Shown here: positions 1 through 7,209 of the stretch, piece by piece
Layout: each line of letters begins with the position of its first letter
Position numbering within the stretch: position 1 is the stretch's first letter
Source of the DNA: Streptomyces sp. 15-116A
GTDB taxonomy: Bacteria > Actinomycetota > Actinomycetes > Streptomycetales > Streptomycetaceae
DNA length: 48,039 bases
NCBI RefSeq assembly: GCF_025290915.1
Contig: NZ_JAOCQE010000018.1
Span: 1 to 48,039, forward strand
Reading direction: 5' to 3'
The notes under the pieces: generated by a model
What the model saw: only the letters and a program-made list of their open reading frames with translations
Told to the model about the DNA's origin: nothing
Database searches by the model: none
Translations under genes and position numbers: made by a program

Positions 1-342
1 TCACTGCGCGGTCGGCCGCGCGCCGAGCCAGCTGAGGTGGGTGCGCCCGCCAGTCCCCCGGCCACCTCCCATCCGGAACAAGAGACCCCGCGCGAACAGG
101 GCGCCTCACTGCGCGGTCGGCCGCGCGCCGAGCCAGCTGAGGTGGGTGCGCCCGCCAGTCCCCCGGCCACCTCCCATCCGGAACAAGAGACCCCGCGCGA
201 ACAGGGCGCCTCACTGCGCGGTCGGCCGCGCGGCGAGCCAGCTGAGGTGGGTGCGCCCGCCAGTCCCCCGGCCACCTCCCATCCGGAACAAGAGGCCCCG
301 CGCGAACAGGGCGCCTCACTGCGCGGTCGGCCGCGCGGCGAT
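1..342. repeat. 105-bp tandem repeat array, 3 full copies plus a partial fourth
   Basis: Copies begin at 1, 106 and 211, and a partial copy begins at 316 and diverges near 342. The array may extend past the left window edge. The full copies are almost identical: copy 3 differs from copies 1-2 at positions 233 (C to G) and 295 (A to G). Each unit carries a perfect hairpin, GCGCGG-TCGG-CCGCGC. The period is 35 codons, so plus-strand frames stay open through the array. I do not call it coding: the open frame has weak G/C bias at third positions for this genome, and in the frame opening at 37 both substitutions would change amino acids. The function is unknown. Confidence 0.95.
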
Positions 343-392
343 CCGAGGCGGAGGGTCTGGCTGCGCCGCGTTCGGATCCCGGCATCCGCCGT

Positions 393-437
393 GCGGCCGA
401 CCGGGTGCTGGGGTCCTGTTCTCGCCCCGGCCGGATG
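393..437. repeat. Possible degenerate inverted copy of the 105-bp repeat
   Basis: Read on the plus strand, this stretch shows GCGGCCGACCG (393-403), CCTGTTC (415-421) and CCGGATG (431-437). The reverse complement of the 105-bp unit has the same three words in the same order with different spacings. This suggests an eroded inverted partial copy beside the array, but GC-rich words recur by chance, so the call is weak. Nothing else is seen between the array and the gene ending at 503. Confidence 0.3.
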
Positions 438-502
438 CCCGGCGTGGGGTTCACACGGGCACTCGGCGCGAGCGGGTTCCGCAACGGCCGGGTGCAGGTG
501 CG

Positions 503-814
503 TTACGCGGGTGGCTCGTCCGGGACCGGGTGTTCCGGGTTGGGGGAGGCGGCGTGGGGGGCGCCTCGGCGGCCCGTGCCTGCCTCGTCCGTGTCGGGGA
601 CGTCGGGGCCGGGCTCGTCGGTGTCGGACGGTTCCGTGGGTTCTGCCTCTTCCTTCGGGTCCGGTGACTGCTCCGACTCGCGTTCCGCCTTCTCCTGGGC
701 CGCGCCGGGGGCCACCTCCCAGGGGTCCTCGCCGGCGCCGGCCTGCTGGTCGGGCAGGTCGCGGGGGACGGCCGCACCGTTCTCACCCGGTCCTTCGAGG
801 CGGTGGTCGGTCAC
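503..814 (-). CDS. Small acidic, Pro/Glu-rich hypothetical protein
   Basis: This is a 103-residue protein with a GTG start at 814 preceded by GGGAGAG about 7 bases upstream, and a TAA stop. It has no cysteines, no membrane segment and no recognisable fold. The C-terminal two thirds are rich in Pro, Glu, Asp and Ser, with PDTDEAGTG-like stretches, so it is probably disordered. It sits downstream of the ROK regulator on the same strand with a 62-base gap and may be co-transcribed. The plus-strand frames across it have poor codon bias and are not genes. Small proteins of this kind occur in Streptomyces, but I do not recognise a named family. Confidence 0.7.
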   Translation of the reverse strand: MTDHRLEGPGENGAAVPRDLPDQQAGAGEDPWEVAPGAAQEKAERESEQSPDPKEEAEPTEPSDTDEPGPDVPDTDEAGTGRRGAPHAASPNPEHPVPDEPPA

Positions 815-876
815 GGCTCTCTCCCTTCGTTCGTCGGACGGCCTGCGCGAGTACCTCCGCTCCGACCGGCGAAACC

Positions 877-2166
877 TCAGCGCGGCGCCCGTTCCTTCAG
901 CGCCGTACGCCAGGCGGGCGGCGGGGACTCGGGGTCCGGCTCCGGGCGGCGTCCGCCGCGGGCGAAGAAGTCGGCGAGCGGCAGGATCGCCGCGCCGACC
1001 GTGACCGCGTCGGGCCCCAGGCTGCCCAGTTCGATCGTCACCTTCCCGGCCGGATGGCGCAGCGCGTACGACAGGGCGTGCTTCCGCACCGCGGGCAGGA
1101 AGCGGGTGCCGAGCTGGAGCCCGGCCCAGCCGCCCACGAGGATGCGCTCGGGCTGGAACAGGTTGATCAGGTCGGACAGCCCCGCGCCCAGGTACTCGGC
1201 GGTCTCCTCCAGCACGGCGAGCGCCGTCGCGTCGGCTCCGGTCCCGTCTGCCGGGTAGGCGGCGGCGAGCATCGCGGTGAGCGCCGTCTCCTCGTCGGTT
1301 CCCTCCGGTACCCGGCCGCCCTCCTCGCGCCACCGGGCGAGCAGCGACTCGGCACCGGCGTACGCCTCCAGGCAGCCGAGCGCACCGCACCGGCACCGGC
1401 GCCCCCTGACCCGTACCGTCAGATGGCCCCACTCCACCGCGCGGCCGACCTCCACCTCGGGCGTGACGAGGCAGGCGCCGACACCGGAGCCGAAGAGGAC
1501 GACGACCGCGTTGCGGGCGCCGCGTCCGCCGCCGAACCACATCTCGGCCTGGCCGAGGGTCTTGGCGCCGTTGTCGATGAAGTACGGGACGGTCGCGGGC
1601 AGCGGGGAGCCGGTGCGCAGCAGCGACTCCAGCGGGATGGCGTCCCAGCCGATGGTCTGCCCGTGCACGACGGCGCCCCGGTCGGCGGTGCGTTCCACGA
1701 TGCCCGGGACGCCGATGCCGACGCCGAGCAGCCGGTCGGGATGTAGGCCCGCCGCCGCCAGCACCTCGGCGATGCCGGAACGGATGTGGTCGACGATGAC
1801 CTCGACCGCGTAGCGCTGCTGCTCCAGCGGGCGTTCGGCCCGGGCGAGCTCGGTGAGGGTGAGGTCGAACAGCTCGACGCGGACCCGGGTCTCGCCCACG
1901 TCGACGCCGATCATGTGGCCGCTGCCCGGCGCGACCCGCAGCAGGGTGCGGGGACGGCCGCCGTCGGAGTCGACGCTGCCGGCCTCCTCGACCAGGCCGT
2001 CGGCCACGAGATCGGCGACGACATTGCTCACCGAGCCGGAGCTCAGTCCGGTCGCCGGGCCCAGTTCGAAGCGGCTGAGGGGGCCGTCGAAGTAGAGCCG
2101 CTGCAGGACGGCCGTACGGTTGGCCCGCCTGAGATCGCGCACCGTGCGCCCGTTCCGCCCCGCCAT
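877..2166 (-). CDS. ROK family transcriptional regulator
   Basis: The protein is 429 residues, usual for ROK repressors, which couple a winged HTH to a sugar-kinase-like fold and sense a sugar or sugar phosphate. Residues about 10-70 hold the HTH (RRANRTAVLQRL, then SRFELGPATGLSSGSVS). Next come the phosphate-binding GVDVGETRVRVELFDL and the ROK zinc signature CRCGALGCLEAYAG. The ATG at 2166 is chosen because GGAGGGAG lies 5 bases upstream; the longer open frame has no such site. The gene diverges from the FBP gene at 2376 across 209 bases that hold two palindromes. No sugar genes lie next to it, so the ligand cannot be inferred. A true sugar kinase is unlikely because of the N-terminal HTH. 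Confidence 0.93.
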   Translation of the reverse strand: MAGRNGRTVRDLRRANRTAVLQRLYFDGPLSRFELGPATGLSSGSVSNVVADLVADGLVEEAGSVDSDGGRPRTLLRVAPGSGHMIGVDVGETRVRVELFDLTLTELARAERPLEQQRYAVEVIVDHIRSGIAEVLAAAGLHPDRLLGVGIGVPGIVERTADRGAVVHGQTIGWDAIPLESLLRTGSPLPATVPYFIDNGAKTLGQAEMWFGGGRGARNAVVVLFGSGVGACLVTPEVEVGRAVEWGHLTVRVRGRRCRCGALGCLEAYAGAESLLARWREEGGRVPEGTDEETALTAMLAAAYPADGTGADATALAVLEETAEYLGAGLSDLINLFQPERILVGGWAGLQLGTRFLPAVRKHALSYALRHPAGKVTIELGSLGPDAVTVGAAILPLADFFARGGRRPEPDPESPPPAWRTALKERAPR

Positions 2167-2244
2167 GTGGCTCCCTCCGCCCCCCTGCCCGACCTGCAAC
2201 ATACCGCCGGGGACCGGTCCGGCGCGACTTCCCTCCCCACTTAT

Positions 2245-2257
2245 TTCACGCTGTGAA
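2245..2257. promoter_or_regulatory. TTCAC-GCT-GTGAA palindrome, candidate ROK operator
   Basis: This is a perfect inverted repeat with 5-bp arms and a 3-bp centre, 79 bases upstream of the ROK start codon in the divergent intergenic region. Autoregulation by ROK proteins is common, so this is a plausible site. The assignment is inference. Confidence 0.35.
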
Positions 2258-2329
2258 CCAACCAAGGACCGTCGAGACCCTGGGAAATTCATTGGCCCGC
2301 CCTCTCCCGGCCTCCTTACCCTGGCCCGG

Positions 2330-2350
2330 AAACCTAGACCCCCTAGGTTT
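2330..2350. promoter_or_regulatory. AAACCTAG-N5-CTAGGTTT palindrome upstream of the FBP gene
   Basis: This perfect 8-bp inverted repeat with spacer ACCCC ends 25 bases before the FBP start at 2376 and only 14 bases before its ribosome binding site. The AT-rich arms stand out in this GC-rich sequence. It could be an operator or a hairpin in the 5' leader. The binding protein is unknown; the divergent ROK regulator is one candidate. Confidence 0.5.
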
Positions 2351-2375
2351 GCTCGACCGCACCTGGAGACCCCTC

Positions 2376-2864
2376 ATGCGACCGCTCACCGAGCAGGACA
2401 TCCGCGACTCGTTCATCAACTGCTCGAAGGGCGAGGCCAAGCGGCTGTCCGTGCCGCGTGATCTCGGCGAACGCCCCTGGGACGACCTCGACTTCCTGGG
2501 CTGGCGGGATCCCGGCGCGCCCGACCGCAGCTATCTGGTCACCGAGCGCGGGGACCGCATGGTCGGGGTCGCTCTGCGCTTCCAGCCCGCCCAGCGCGGT
2601 TTTCTGCACCGCAGCATGTGCTCGCTGTGCCTGACCACGCATCCGCGCGGCGGTGTCTCGCTGATGACCGCCCGCAAGGCGGGCCCGGCCGGCCGCGAGG
2701 GCAACTCGGTCGGCGCCTACATGTGCACCGACCTCGCCTGCTCCCTCTACCTGCGCGGCAAGAAGGTCCCGGAGACCGGGGCCCGCTTCGAGGAGAGCCT
2801 CACCCTGGAGCAGCAGATCGCCCGCACCCTGGACCATCTGCACGCCTTCCTCGACAAGCTGTAG
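2376..2864 (+). CDS. FBP-domain (treble-clef zinc finger) protein
   Basis: The protein is 162 residues. The ATG at 2376 has GGAG 7 bases upstream; an upstream in-frame start at 2253 lacks one. The body matches the FBP C-terminal treble-clef family, whose better known members bind elongation factor G and are linked to fusidic acid tolerance. The visible zinc ligands are CSLC in the middle and CTDLAC further on, followed by SLYLRGKK. Actinobacterial members are this short, single-domain form. Assignment to the family is firm, but binding to EF-G or a role in antibiotic response is only family-level inference. It is transcribed away from the ROK gene and has its own palindrome-bearing upstream region. 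Confidence 0.85.
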   Translation: MRPLTEQDIRDSFINCSKGEAKRLSVPRDLGERPWDDLDFLGWRDPGAPDRSYLVTERGDRMVGVALRFQPAQRGFLHRSMCSLCLTTHPRGGVSLMTARKAGPAGREGNSVGAYMCTDLACSLYLRGKKVPETGARFEESLTLEQQIARTLDHLHAFLDKL

Positions 2865-2966
2865 ATCCGCCCCGCTTCCCGGTCGCGGAAGAACGCGGTG
2901 CGCCAGTGGGGTTTTCCTCAGGTGCGAACGTGTTCGAGGTGATCAGGGAAGGGGAACCGTCGCTAG

Positions 2967-4214
2967 ATGCGAGTGGTACGTGAGTGGACGGCGCCGGCCA
3001 AGGAGTTCCTCAGGCGGCACCGGGACCCGGTGACCGTGCAGGCGGTGCGCTCGGCCGCCGCGGCGACGATCGCCTACGTCATCGCCCTGCGGCTGAGCCC
3101 CGAGGAGGCCCCGCTCACCGCGCCACTGACCGCGCTGCTCGTCGTGCAGGTCACCCTGTACTCCACGCTCACCACCGGCGTGCGCCGGGTGAACTCCGTG
3201 GTGGCGGGCGTGCTCGTCGCGATTCTCTTCAGTCTCCTGGTGGGTCTGACCTGGTGGAGTCTGTGCCTGCTGATCCTGGCGTCGCTGGTCGTCGGTCATC
3301 TGGTGCGCGTGGACGAGTTCGTGCCCGAGGTGGCGATCAGCGCGATGCTGGTGCTCGGGGTGACCACCCACGGGGAGTACGCCTGGGCCCGGGTCGTGGA
3401 GACGCTGATCGGCGCGGTCGTGGGGCTCGGTTTCAATCTGCTGCTGGCGCCTCCCGTGTGGGTGGAGGAGGCCGGTGAGTCGATCGAGGGGCTGGCGCGG
3501 CGGCTGCGGCAGCTGATGCTGAGCATCGGTGAGCAGGCGACCGGACCCACGCCGCCGCATGAGGCGGCGGACCGGCTGCACGAGGCCCGCCGGCTGGACC
3601 ACGACATCGTGGAGGTGGACGCGGCGCTGCGGCAGGCCGAGGACAGTCTGCGGCTCAATCCGCGAGTCCGGGAGGGGCTGCTGCACCGGGTGGTGCTGCG
3701 GACGGGCCTGGACACGCTGGAGATCTGCACGGTGGTGCTGCGGGTGCTGGCGCGCACGCTGACCGACCTGGCGAAGGAGCGCGAGCCCGAGCGGCTGTTC
3801 GAGCCGGAGACCGGTTCGACGTTCGAGGAGCTGCTGTCCCAGATCGCCGACGCCGTGGTGAGTTTCGCCGTGCTGGTGACCACCAGTGTGAGCACGAGCG
3901 CGGAGTCGGCCGAGGACCGGCTCGCCTCCCAGCTGCGGCAGGCCGCGGCCACCCGGGACAAGCTGGCGCAGCTGCTGCTCGACGAGGTTCAGCGCGACCC
4001 GAGCCAGTGGGAGCTGCACGGCGCGGTGCTGACCGAGGTCAACCGCATCCTCGACGAGATGGACACCGAGCACCGCACCCGCCGCCTGTTCGAGGAACTG
4101 GACCGCCACACACGCGAGCAACGAGAACGCCTCCCCCGGCTGACCCGCCTACGCGAACGCGTCCCGGCCCGCCTCCGCCGCGAGCCGGGCGGCGCCACCC
4201 ACCGCGTCAAGTGA
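2967..4214 (+). CDS. Aromatic acid exporter / FUSC family membrane protein
   Basis: This is a 415-residue protein. The first 150 or so residues carry about five hydrophobic segments (for example AAAATIAYVIAL, ALLVVQVTLYS, VVAGVLVAILFSLLVGLTWW). A long, charged, helical cytosolic tail follows (residues about 165-415), rich in Arg, Glu and Leu. This layout matches the aromatic acid exporter (ArAE_1)/FUSC family. Family members are proposed to export aromatic or other acids, often with poor functional evidence. The ATG start has only a loose AGGGAAGGGGA about 12 bases upstream, so the start is less certain. The gene follows the FBP gene by 102 bases on the same strand. The substrate cannot be told. 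Confidence 0.85.
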   Translation: MRVVREWTAPAKEFLRRHRDPVTVQAVRSAAAATIAYVIALRLSPEEAPLTAPLTALLVVQVTLYSTLTTGVRRVNSVVAGVLVAILFSLLVGLTWWSLCLLILASLVVGHLVRVDEFVPEVAISAMLVLGVTTHGEYAWARVVETLIGAVVGLGFNLLLAPPVWVEEAGESIEGLARRLRQLMLSIGEQATGPTPPHEAADRLHEARRLDHDIVEVDAALRQAEDSLRLNPRVREGLLHRVVLRTGLDTLEICTVVLRVLARTLTDLAKEREPERLFEPETGSTFEELLSQIADAVVSFAVLVTTSVSTSAESAEDRLASQLRQAAATRDKLAQLLLDEVQRDPSQWELHGAVLTEVNRILDEMDTEHRTRRLFEELDRHTREQRERLPRLTRLRERVPARLRREPGGATHRVK

Positions 4215-4330
4215 CACCCCGGCCCGGGAGGTCCGCTGGACCGGACGTGCTTGCCCTGACGGGAGATCAACGCCAGGGTGGCTGAACACCCGCCGCAGCA
4301 CAGGGCCGGACCGGGCTGCTGTGGCGGGGC

Positions 4331-4460
4331 TTCCCGACCGACCGAGCCGGGCAGCAGGGGACACGGCCGGGCTGGTCTGGCCCACTTCCCGGCCGGCCGA
4401 GCCTGGCCGCACCGGGCGCGGCAAGGTGGTTGGGCCTGCTTCTCGACCTACCGAGTCGGG
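4331..4460. repeat. Three degenerate ~55-bp direct repeats
   Basis: The related words TTCCCGACCGACCGAGCCGG (4331), TTCCCGGCCGGCCGAGCCTGG-type (4386) and TTCTCGACCTACCGAGTCGGG-type (4440) are spaced 55 and 54 bases apart in the 292-base gap between the exporter and the lactonase. The segments between them are less alike. No gene with a ribosome binding site is seen here. The role is unknown; it may be leftover repeat DNA. Confidence 0.5.
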
Positions 4461-4506
4461 TGGTGGGTGGGCATGGGCAAGGCCGGCGATGACCGAGGGT
4501 GACTTG

Positions 4507-5706
4507 ATGAGCGAGGGGCAGTGGAGCAGGCGGCGGTTCGTCGGTGCGCTTACGGGGGCCGCTGCGGGCCTGACCGTCGCGGGGTGCGATGGCGACGGGG
4601 CGCCCGCGGGGGACTCGGCGTCGTCGAAGGCACCCGCACCCACCAGCGGCTCTCCGAGCCAGAGCACCCCGCCCTCCGGCCCACGTCCGCTCTACCTCGG
4701 CACCTACACCTCCACCGACGGCGGCGGCAAGGGCATCGGACTCGCCACGTACGACCCGGCGACAGGCCGCATCACCGGCACCGGGACGATCACCGGCGTG
4801 GCGGATCCGTCGTATCTCGCCGTGCATCCGGACGGCGGCACCCTCTACACCGTGAACGAACGTGACCCCGGCACCGTGACCGCCGTACGCCTCTCCGACC
4901 GGAAGGTCCTCGGCAGCCGCAGCACCGGCGGCGCGGCCCCCTGCCATCTGTCGGTGCATCCGAGCGGACGCCGGCTGCTCAGCGCCAACTACGGTTCCGG
5001 CAGTGTCGCGGTGCACCCGATCGACGCCTCGGGGTCGCTCGGCGAGCGCAGCGCCCTGGTCACGCACTCCGCTCCCCCGCCGGGCCCGGGTCAGCGGGGC
5101 CCGCACGCGCACCAGTTCCTCACCAGCCCGGACGGAGGCCATGTCCTCGCCGTCGACCTGGGCACGGACACCGTGTACACCTACCGGCTCGACGAGAGCT
5201 CCGGCACCCTCACCGAGGCGGCCCGTGCGAGCACCCGGCCAGGCGCCGGTCCCCGGCATCTGACCTTCCACCCCGGGGGCCGGTACGCCTATCTCGCCCA
5301 CGAGGTCGACAACACGGTGGCGGTGTGCGCGTACGATCCCGGCTCGGGCCGATTGCGGATCGGCGCGCCTCAGTCCACCGGAACGGGCCCCGGCACGAAC
5401 TACCCGGCACAGATCGCGGTGACGGCGAACGGCGCCTTCGCCTATCTCGCCAACCGCGGCGACAACAGCCTCACGCGCTATGCGATCGAGGCGGACGGCG
5501 CCCGGCTGCGCCTGCTCGACACCGTGCCGGTCGGCGGTGACTTCCCCCGCCAGATCGCCCTCTCCCCCGACGGCACGCTGCTGTTCGCGGCGAACCAGAA
5601 GTCCGGCACCGTCACCGTCTTCCACGTGGACGAGGACAGCGGTGAGCTGCGCCCGGCGGGCGAGCCGTACACCTCACCCGTCGCCGTCTGTGCGCTGCCG
5701 CTGTAG
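4507..5706 (+). CDS. Tat-exported lipoprotein, lactonase (6-phosphogluconolactonase-like) beta-propeller family
   Basis: The protein is 399 residues. The N-terminus has a twin-arginine motif (SRRRFVG, residues 7-13) and a lipobox (LTVAGC) giving a lipid-modified Cys27, so it is predicted to be an extracytoplasmic lipoprotein. A Ser/Pro/Thr linker follows. Then comes a seven-bladed-propeller-like domain with repeated blade motifs such as YLAVHPDGGTLYTVNE, HLSVHPSGRRLL, HLTFHPGGRYAYLAHE and QIALSPDGTLLFAANQ. This is the cyclic lactonase family related to cycloisomerase 2. Because it is exported, a role in cytosolic pentose phosphate metabolism is unlikely. ATG 4507 is chosen over the longer frame because of GAGGGTGAC just upstream and the signal peptide. 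It overlaps the convergent DUF2470 gene by 33 bases. Confidence 0.88.
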   Translation: MSEGQWSRRRFVGALTGAAAGLTVAGCDGDGAPAGDSASSKAPAPTSGSPSQSTPPSGPRPLYLGTYTSTDGGGKGIGLATYDPATGRITGTGTITGVADPSYLAVHPDGGTLYTVNERDPGTVTAVRLSDRKVLGSRSTGGAAPCHLSVHPSGRRLLSANYGSGSVAVHPIDASGSLGERSALVTHSAPPPGPGQRGPHAHQFLTSPDGGHVLAVDLGTDTVYTYRLDESSGTLTEAARASTRPGAGPRHLTFHPGGRYAYLAHEVDNTVAVCAYDPGSGRLRIGAPQSTGTGPGTNYPAQIAVTANGAFAYLANRGDNSLTRYAIEADGARLRLLDTVPVGGDFPRQIALSPDGTLLFAANQKSGTVTVFHVDEDSGELRPAGEPYTSPVAVCALPL

Positions 5707-6402
5707 CGCGCGGGGGCAGGACGCCGCGCTCGCCTGGGAGAGCAGGACGTGCATGCGTTCGGTGAGCTGGGCGACGTCGTCGGCGGGCGCGTGGAACGGC
5801 AGCCGTACGTCGCCGTCGGCGCGGACGCGTTCGATACGCAGGGTCAGCCCGTGCCGGTCGACGGCGAGCGGCTGGACACGCACCGCGCCGTGCAGGCTCT
5901 CGGTGTCGACGAGGCGGGTCAGGCGTTCGACCGCGTCGCCGTGGCAGTCGGCGAGATGGGTCAGCAGCCGGGCCTCGGCGAGGGCCAGCGGGTCGGGCGC
6001 GGCGGTGGCGAACTCGTCCAGGTCGACGACGACCGCGCCGGAGAGCCTGCGCAGGACGACGCGGGTGGGCTGGAAGGCGAGATGGCCGTCCTCGACGGAG
6101 AACCAGCCCGCGAGCCACAGCCGGGCACGAATCCTGCCGCGCACGGGGACGGGTGCGACATCGGCGAACTCCAGCACGGCGGACGGCTCGCCGCGCGGCG
6201 CGCAGATCGCGGCGGCGAGCAGCACACTGTCCTCGGGCACGTGCAGCAGGACACGTCCGTCGTCGGTCACGGTGTGCGCGCCGACGAGCTCCTCCCGGGT
6301 GCCCTCCGCGGTCACCGCGCAGGACCACGCGGCGGCCAGCACCGAGCGCGCCCGTTCCGCCGCGCTGGGAGCGGCCGTCCAGCCGTGCGTGTCGTCACCC
6401 AT
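5674..6402 (-). CDS. DUF2470 / HugZ-like protein, predicted iron-regulated
   Basis: The protein is 242 residues. The body resembles the pyridoxamine-oxidase-like split-barrel plus DUF2470 arrangement of HugZ-type proteins, some of which bind or degrade heme. The C-terminal part (LLTHLADCHGDAVERL) matches the DUF2470 helical region, which normally opens with a His-Asp type motif; here it reads HLADCHGDAV. The ATG at 6402 has AGGAGG 6 bases upstream. A near-consensus iron box overlaps the predicted promoter just upstream, which supports a job in heme or iron acquisition. Heme oxygenase activity itself is inference. The 3' end overlaps the convergent lactonase gene by 33 bases. Confidence 0.82.
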   Translation of the reverse strand: MGDDTHGWTAAPSAAERARSVLAAAWSCAVTAEGTREELVGAHTVTDDGRVLLHVPEDSVLLAAAICAPRGEPSAVLEFADVAPVPVRGRIRARLWLAGWFSVEDGHLAFQPTRVVLRRLSGAVVVDLDEFATAAPDPLALAEARLLTHLADCHGDAVERLTRLVDTESLHGAVRVQPLAVDRHGLTLRIERVRADGDVRLPFHAPADDVAQLTERMHVLLSQASAASCPRALQRQRTDGDG

Positions 6403-6416
6403 CCCCGAACCTCCTC

Positions 6417-6435
6417 TTAGGTAAGCCTTGCCTAA
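6417..6435 (-). promoter_or_regulatory. Iron box (DmdR1/IdeR-type operator)
   Basis: The 19-mer TTAGGTAAGCCTTGCCTAA matches the actinobacterial DmdR/IdeR/DtxR operator consensus TTAGGTTAGGCTCACCTAA at 15 of 19 positions and is a clear imperfect palindrome. It ends 15 bases before the start codon at 6402 and overlaps the -10 region proposed for this gene. A DtxR-family protein with bound Fe(II) would be expected to repress here. Confidence 0.82.
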
Positions 6436-6462
6436 CCTACCGAAGATCGGGGTGCGCGCCAA
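6434..6462 (-). promoter_or_regulatory. Predicted promoter of the DUF2470 gene
   Basis: On the minus strand TTGGCG (6462-6457) and TAGGTT (6439-6434) are separated by 17 bases. The -10 hexamer overlaps the iron box by two bases, and transcription would begin inside the box, the usual geometry for repression. Confidence 0.5.
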
Positions 6463-6490
6463 CCAGGACGCGTGATCTTCAAGAGATCTT

Positions 6491-7099
6491 TCAGCCCGTG
6501 AGCACACCCAGCAGGGCGCGCGCGCACAGCTCGCGCACCTGCTCCCGGCTCAGCTCCGAGCCGCGCAGCCACTCCAGACAGACGGCGGTGGTGAAGGCCA
6601 GCCAGCCGCGCACGGCGAGACGGACGTCCGGCCGCTCCTCGAACGCCGTCCCGAACTCGGGATCCGCGGCGAGCGCCGCCAGGATCTGTTCCTCCTGCGC
6701 CGCGAGGGCCCGCTGATACACCCGGCGCACCGCCTGGTCCCCCGCAGCGTCGGCGCGATGGAAGGCGCGGTAGCCGTGGGCGTGCGCCTCCACGTACGCG
6801 AGATACGCCTCGAGACCCGAGGCGAGCTGCTCGCGCACCGGGACGCCGGGGACTGCGGCCGTCATCCGCAGCATCCGCTCGCTCTCGCGCTCCACGACCG
6901 CCGCGAAGAACTCCCGCTTGGTCGGGAAGTAGTGGTACAGCAGCCCCCGCGAGACCCCGGCGATCTCGGCGACCTGCTCGATCCACACGTCGTCGTACGG
7001 GCTCTCGGAGAACAGCCGCGCCCCGACGGACAGCAGCTGCTCGCGGCGCTCCTCGGTACTGAGCCGGCGGCGGGTGCGCTCGCCCTGGTTGGGGGCCAT
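6491..7099 (-). CDS. TetR/AcrR family transcriptional regulator
   Basis: The protein is 202 residues. The N-terminal TetR DNA-binding domain is clear (RREQLLSVGARLF, then VAEIAGVSRGLLYHYFPTKREFF at about residues 41-63). The ligand-binding half is diverse, as usual. The gene diverges from the P450 gene at 7210 with a 110-base gap. In Bacillus the CYP102A2/A3-type P450s are controlled by the adjacent TetR-family FatR, which responds to fatty acids, so regulation of the neighbouring CYP102-like gene by a fatty acid is a reasonable inference. A possible operator lies at 7161-7175. Confidence 0.92.
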   Translation of the reverse strand: MAPNQGERTRRRLSTEERREQLLSVGARLFSESPYDDVWIEQVAEIAGVSRGLLYHYFPTKREFFAAVVERESERMLRMTAAVPGVPVREQLASGLEAYLAYVEAHAHGYRAFHRADAAGDQAVRRVYQRALAAQEEQILAALAADPEFGTAFEERPDVRLAVRGWLAFTTAVCLEWLRGSELSREQVRELCARALLGVLTG

Positions 7100-7112
7100 T
7101 CCCGCACTGTAC

Positions 7113-7142
7113 TTGACGCCGGTTCAGCGGCAGGACCAGACT
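7113..7142 (+). promoter_or_regulatory. Possible P450 promoter
   Basis: TTGACG (7113-7118) is followed after 18 bases by CAGACT (7137-7142). The -35 is good and the -10 is weak. It sits in the TetR/P450 divergent region. Confidence 0.3.
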
Positions 7143-7160
7143 GGAACGCGTTATTGAACC

Positions 7161-7175
7161 CACGTACAACACGTG
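7161..7175. promoter_or_regulatory. CACGT-N5-ACGTG palindrome, candidate TetR operator
   Basis: This is a perfect 5-bp inverted repeat with spacer ACAAC, 35 bases before the P450 start. A second, wider inverted pair, GGTTCA (7121-7126) and TGAACC (7155-7160), lies just upstream. Either could bind the divergent TetR protein; this is inference. Confidence 0.4.
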
Positions 7176-7209
7176 TCGCGCAGGCCGCCGGACCGAAGGG
7201 GGTCGCCTC

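Noticed and set aside
503..1540. 345-codon minus-strand frame joining the small acidic protein to an Arg/Gly-rich N-terminus
   Set aside because: The upstream part is an out-of-frame reading of the ROK gene. A GTG with GGGAGAG at 814 explains the real 103-residue protein.
37..1746. Long plus-strand open frame of 569 codons through the repeat array and the ROK gene
   Set aside because: It lies antisense to two well supported minus-strand genes, has no ribosome binding site, and shows poor third-position bias. Its length comes from high GC and a 105-bp repeat period divisible by three.
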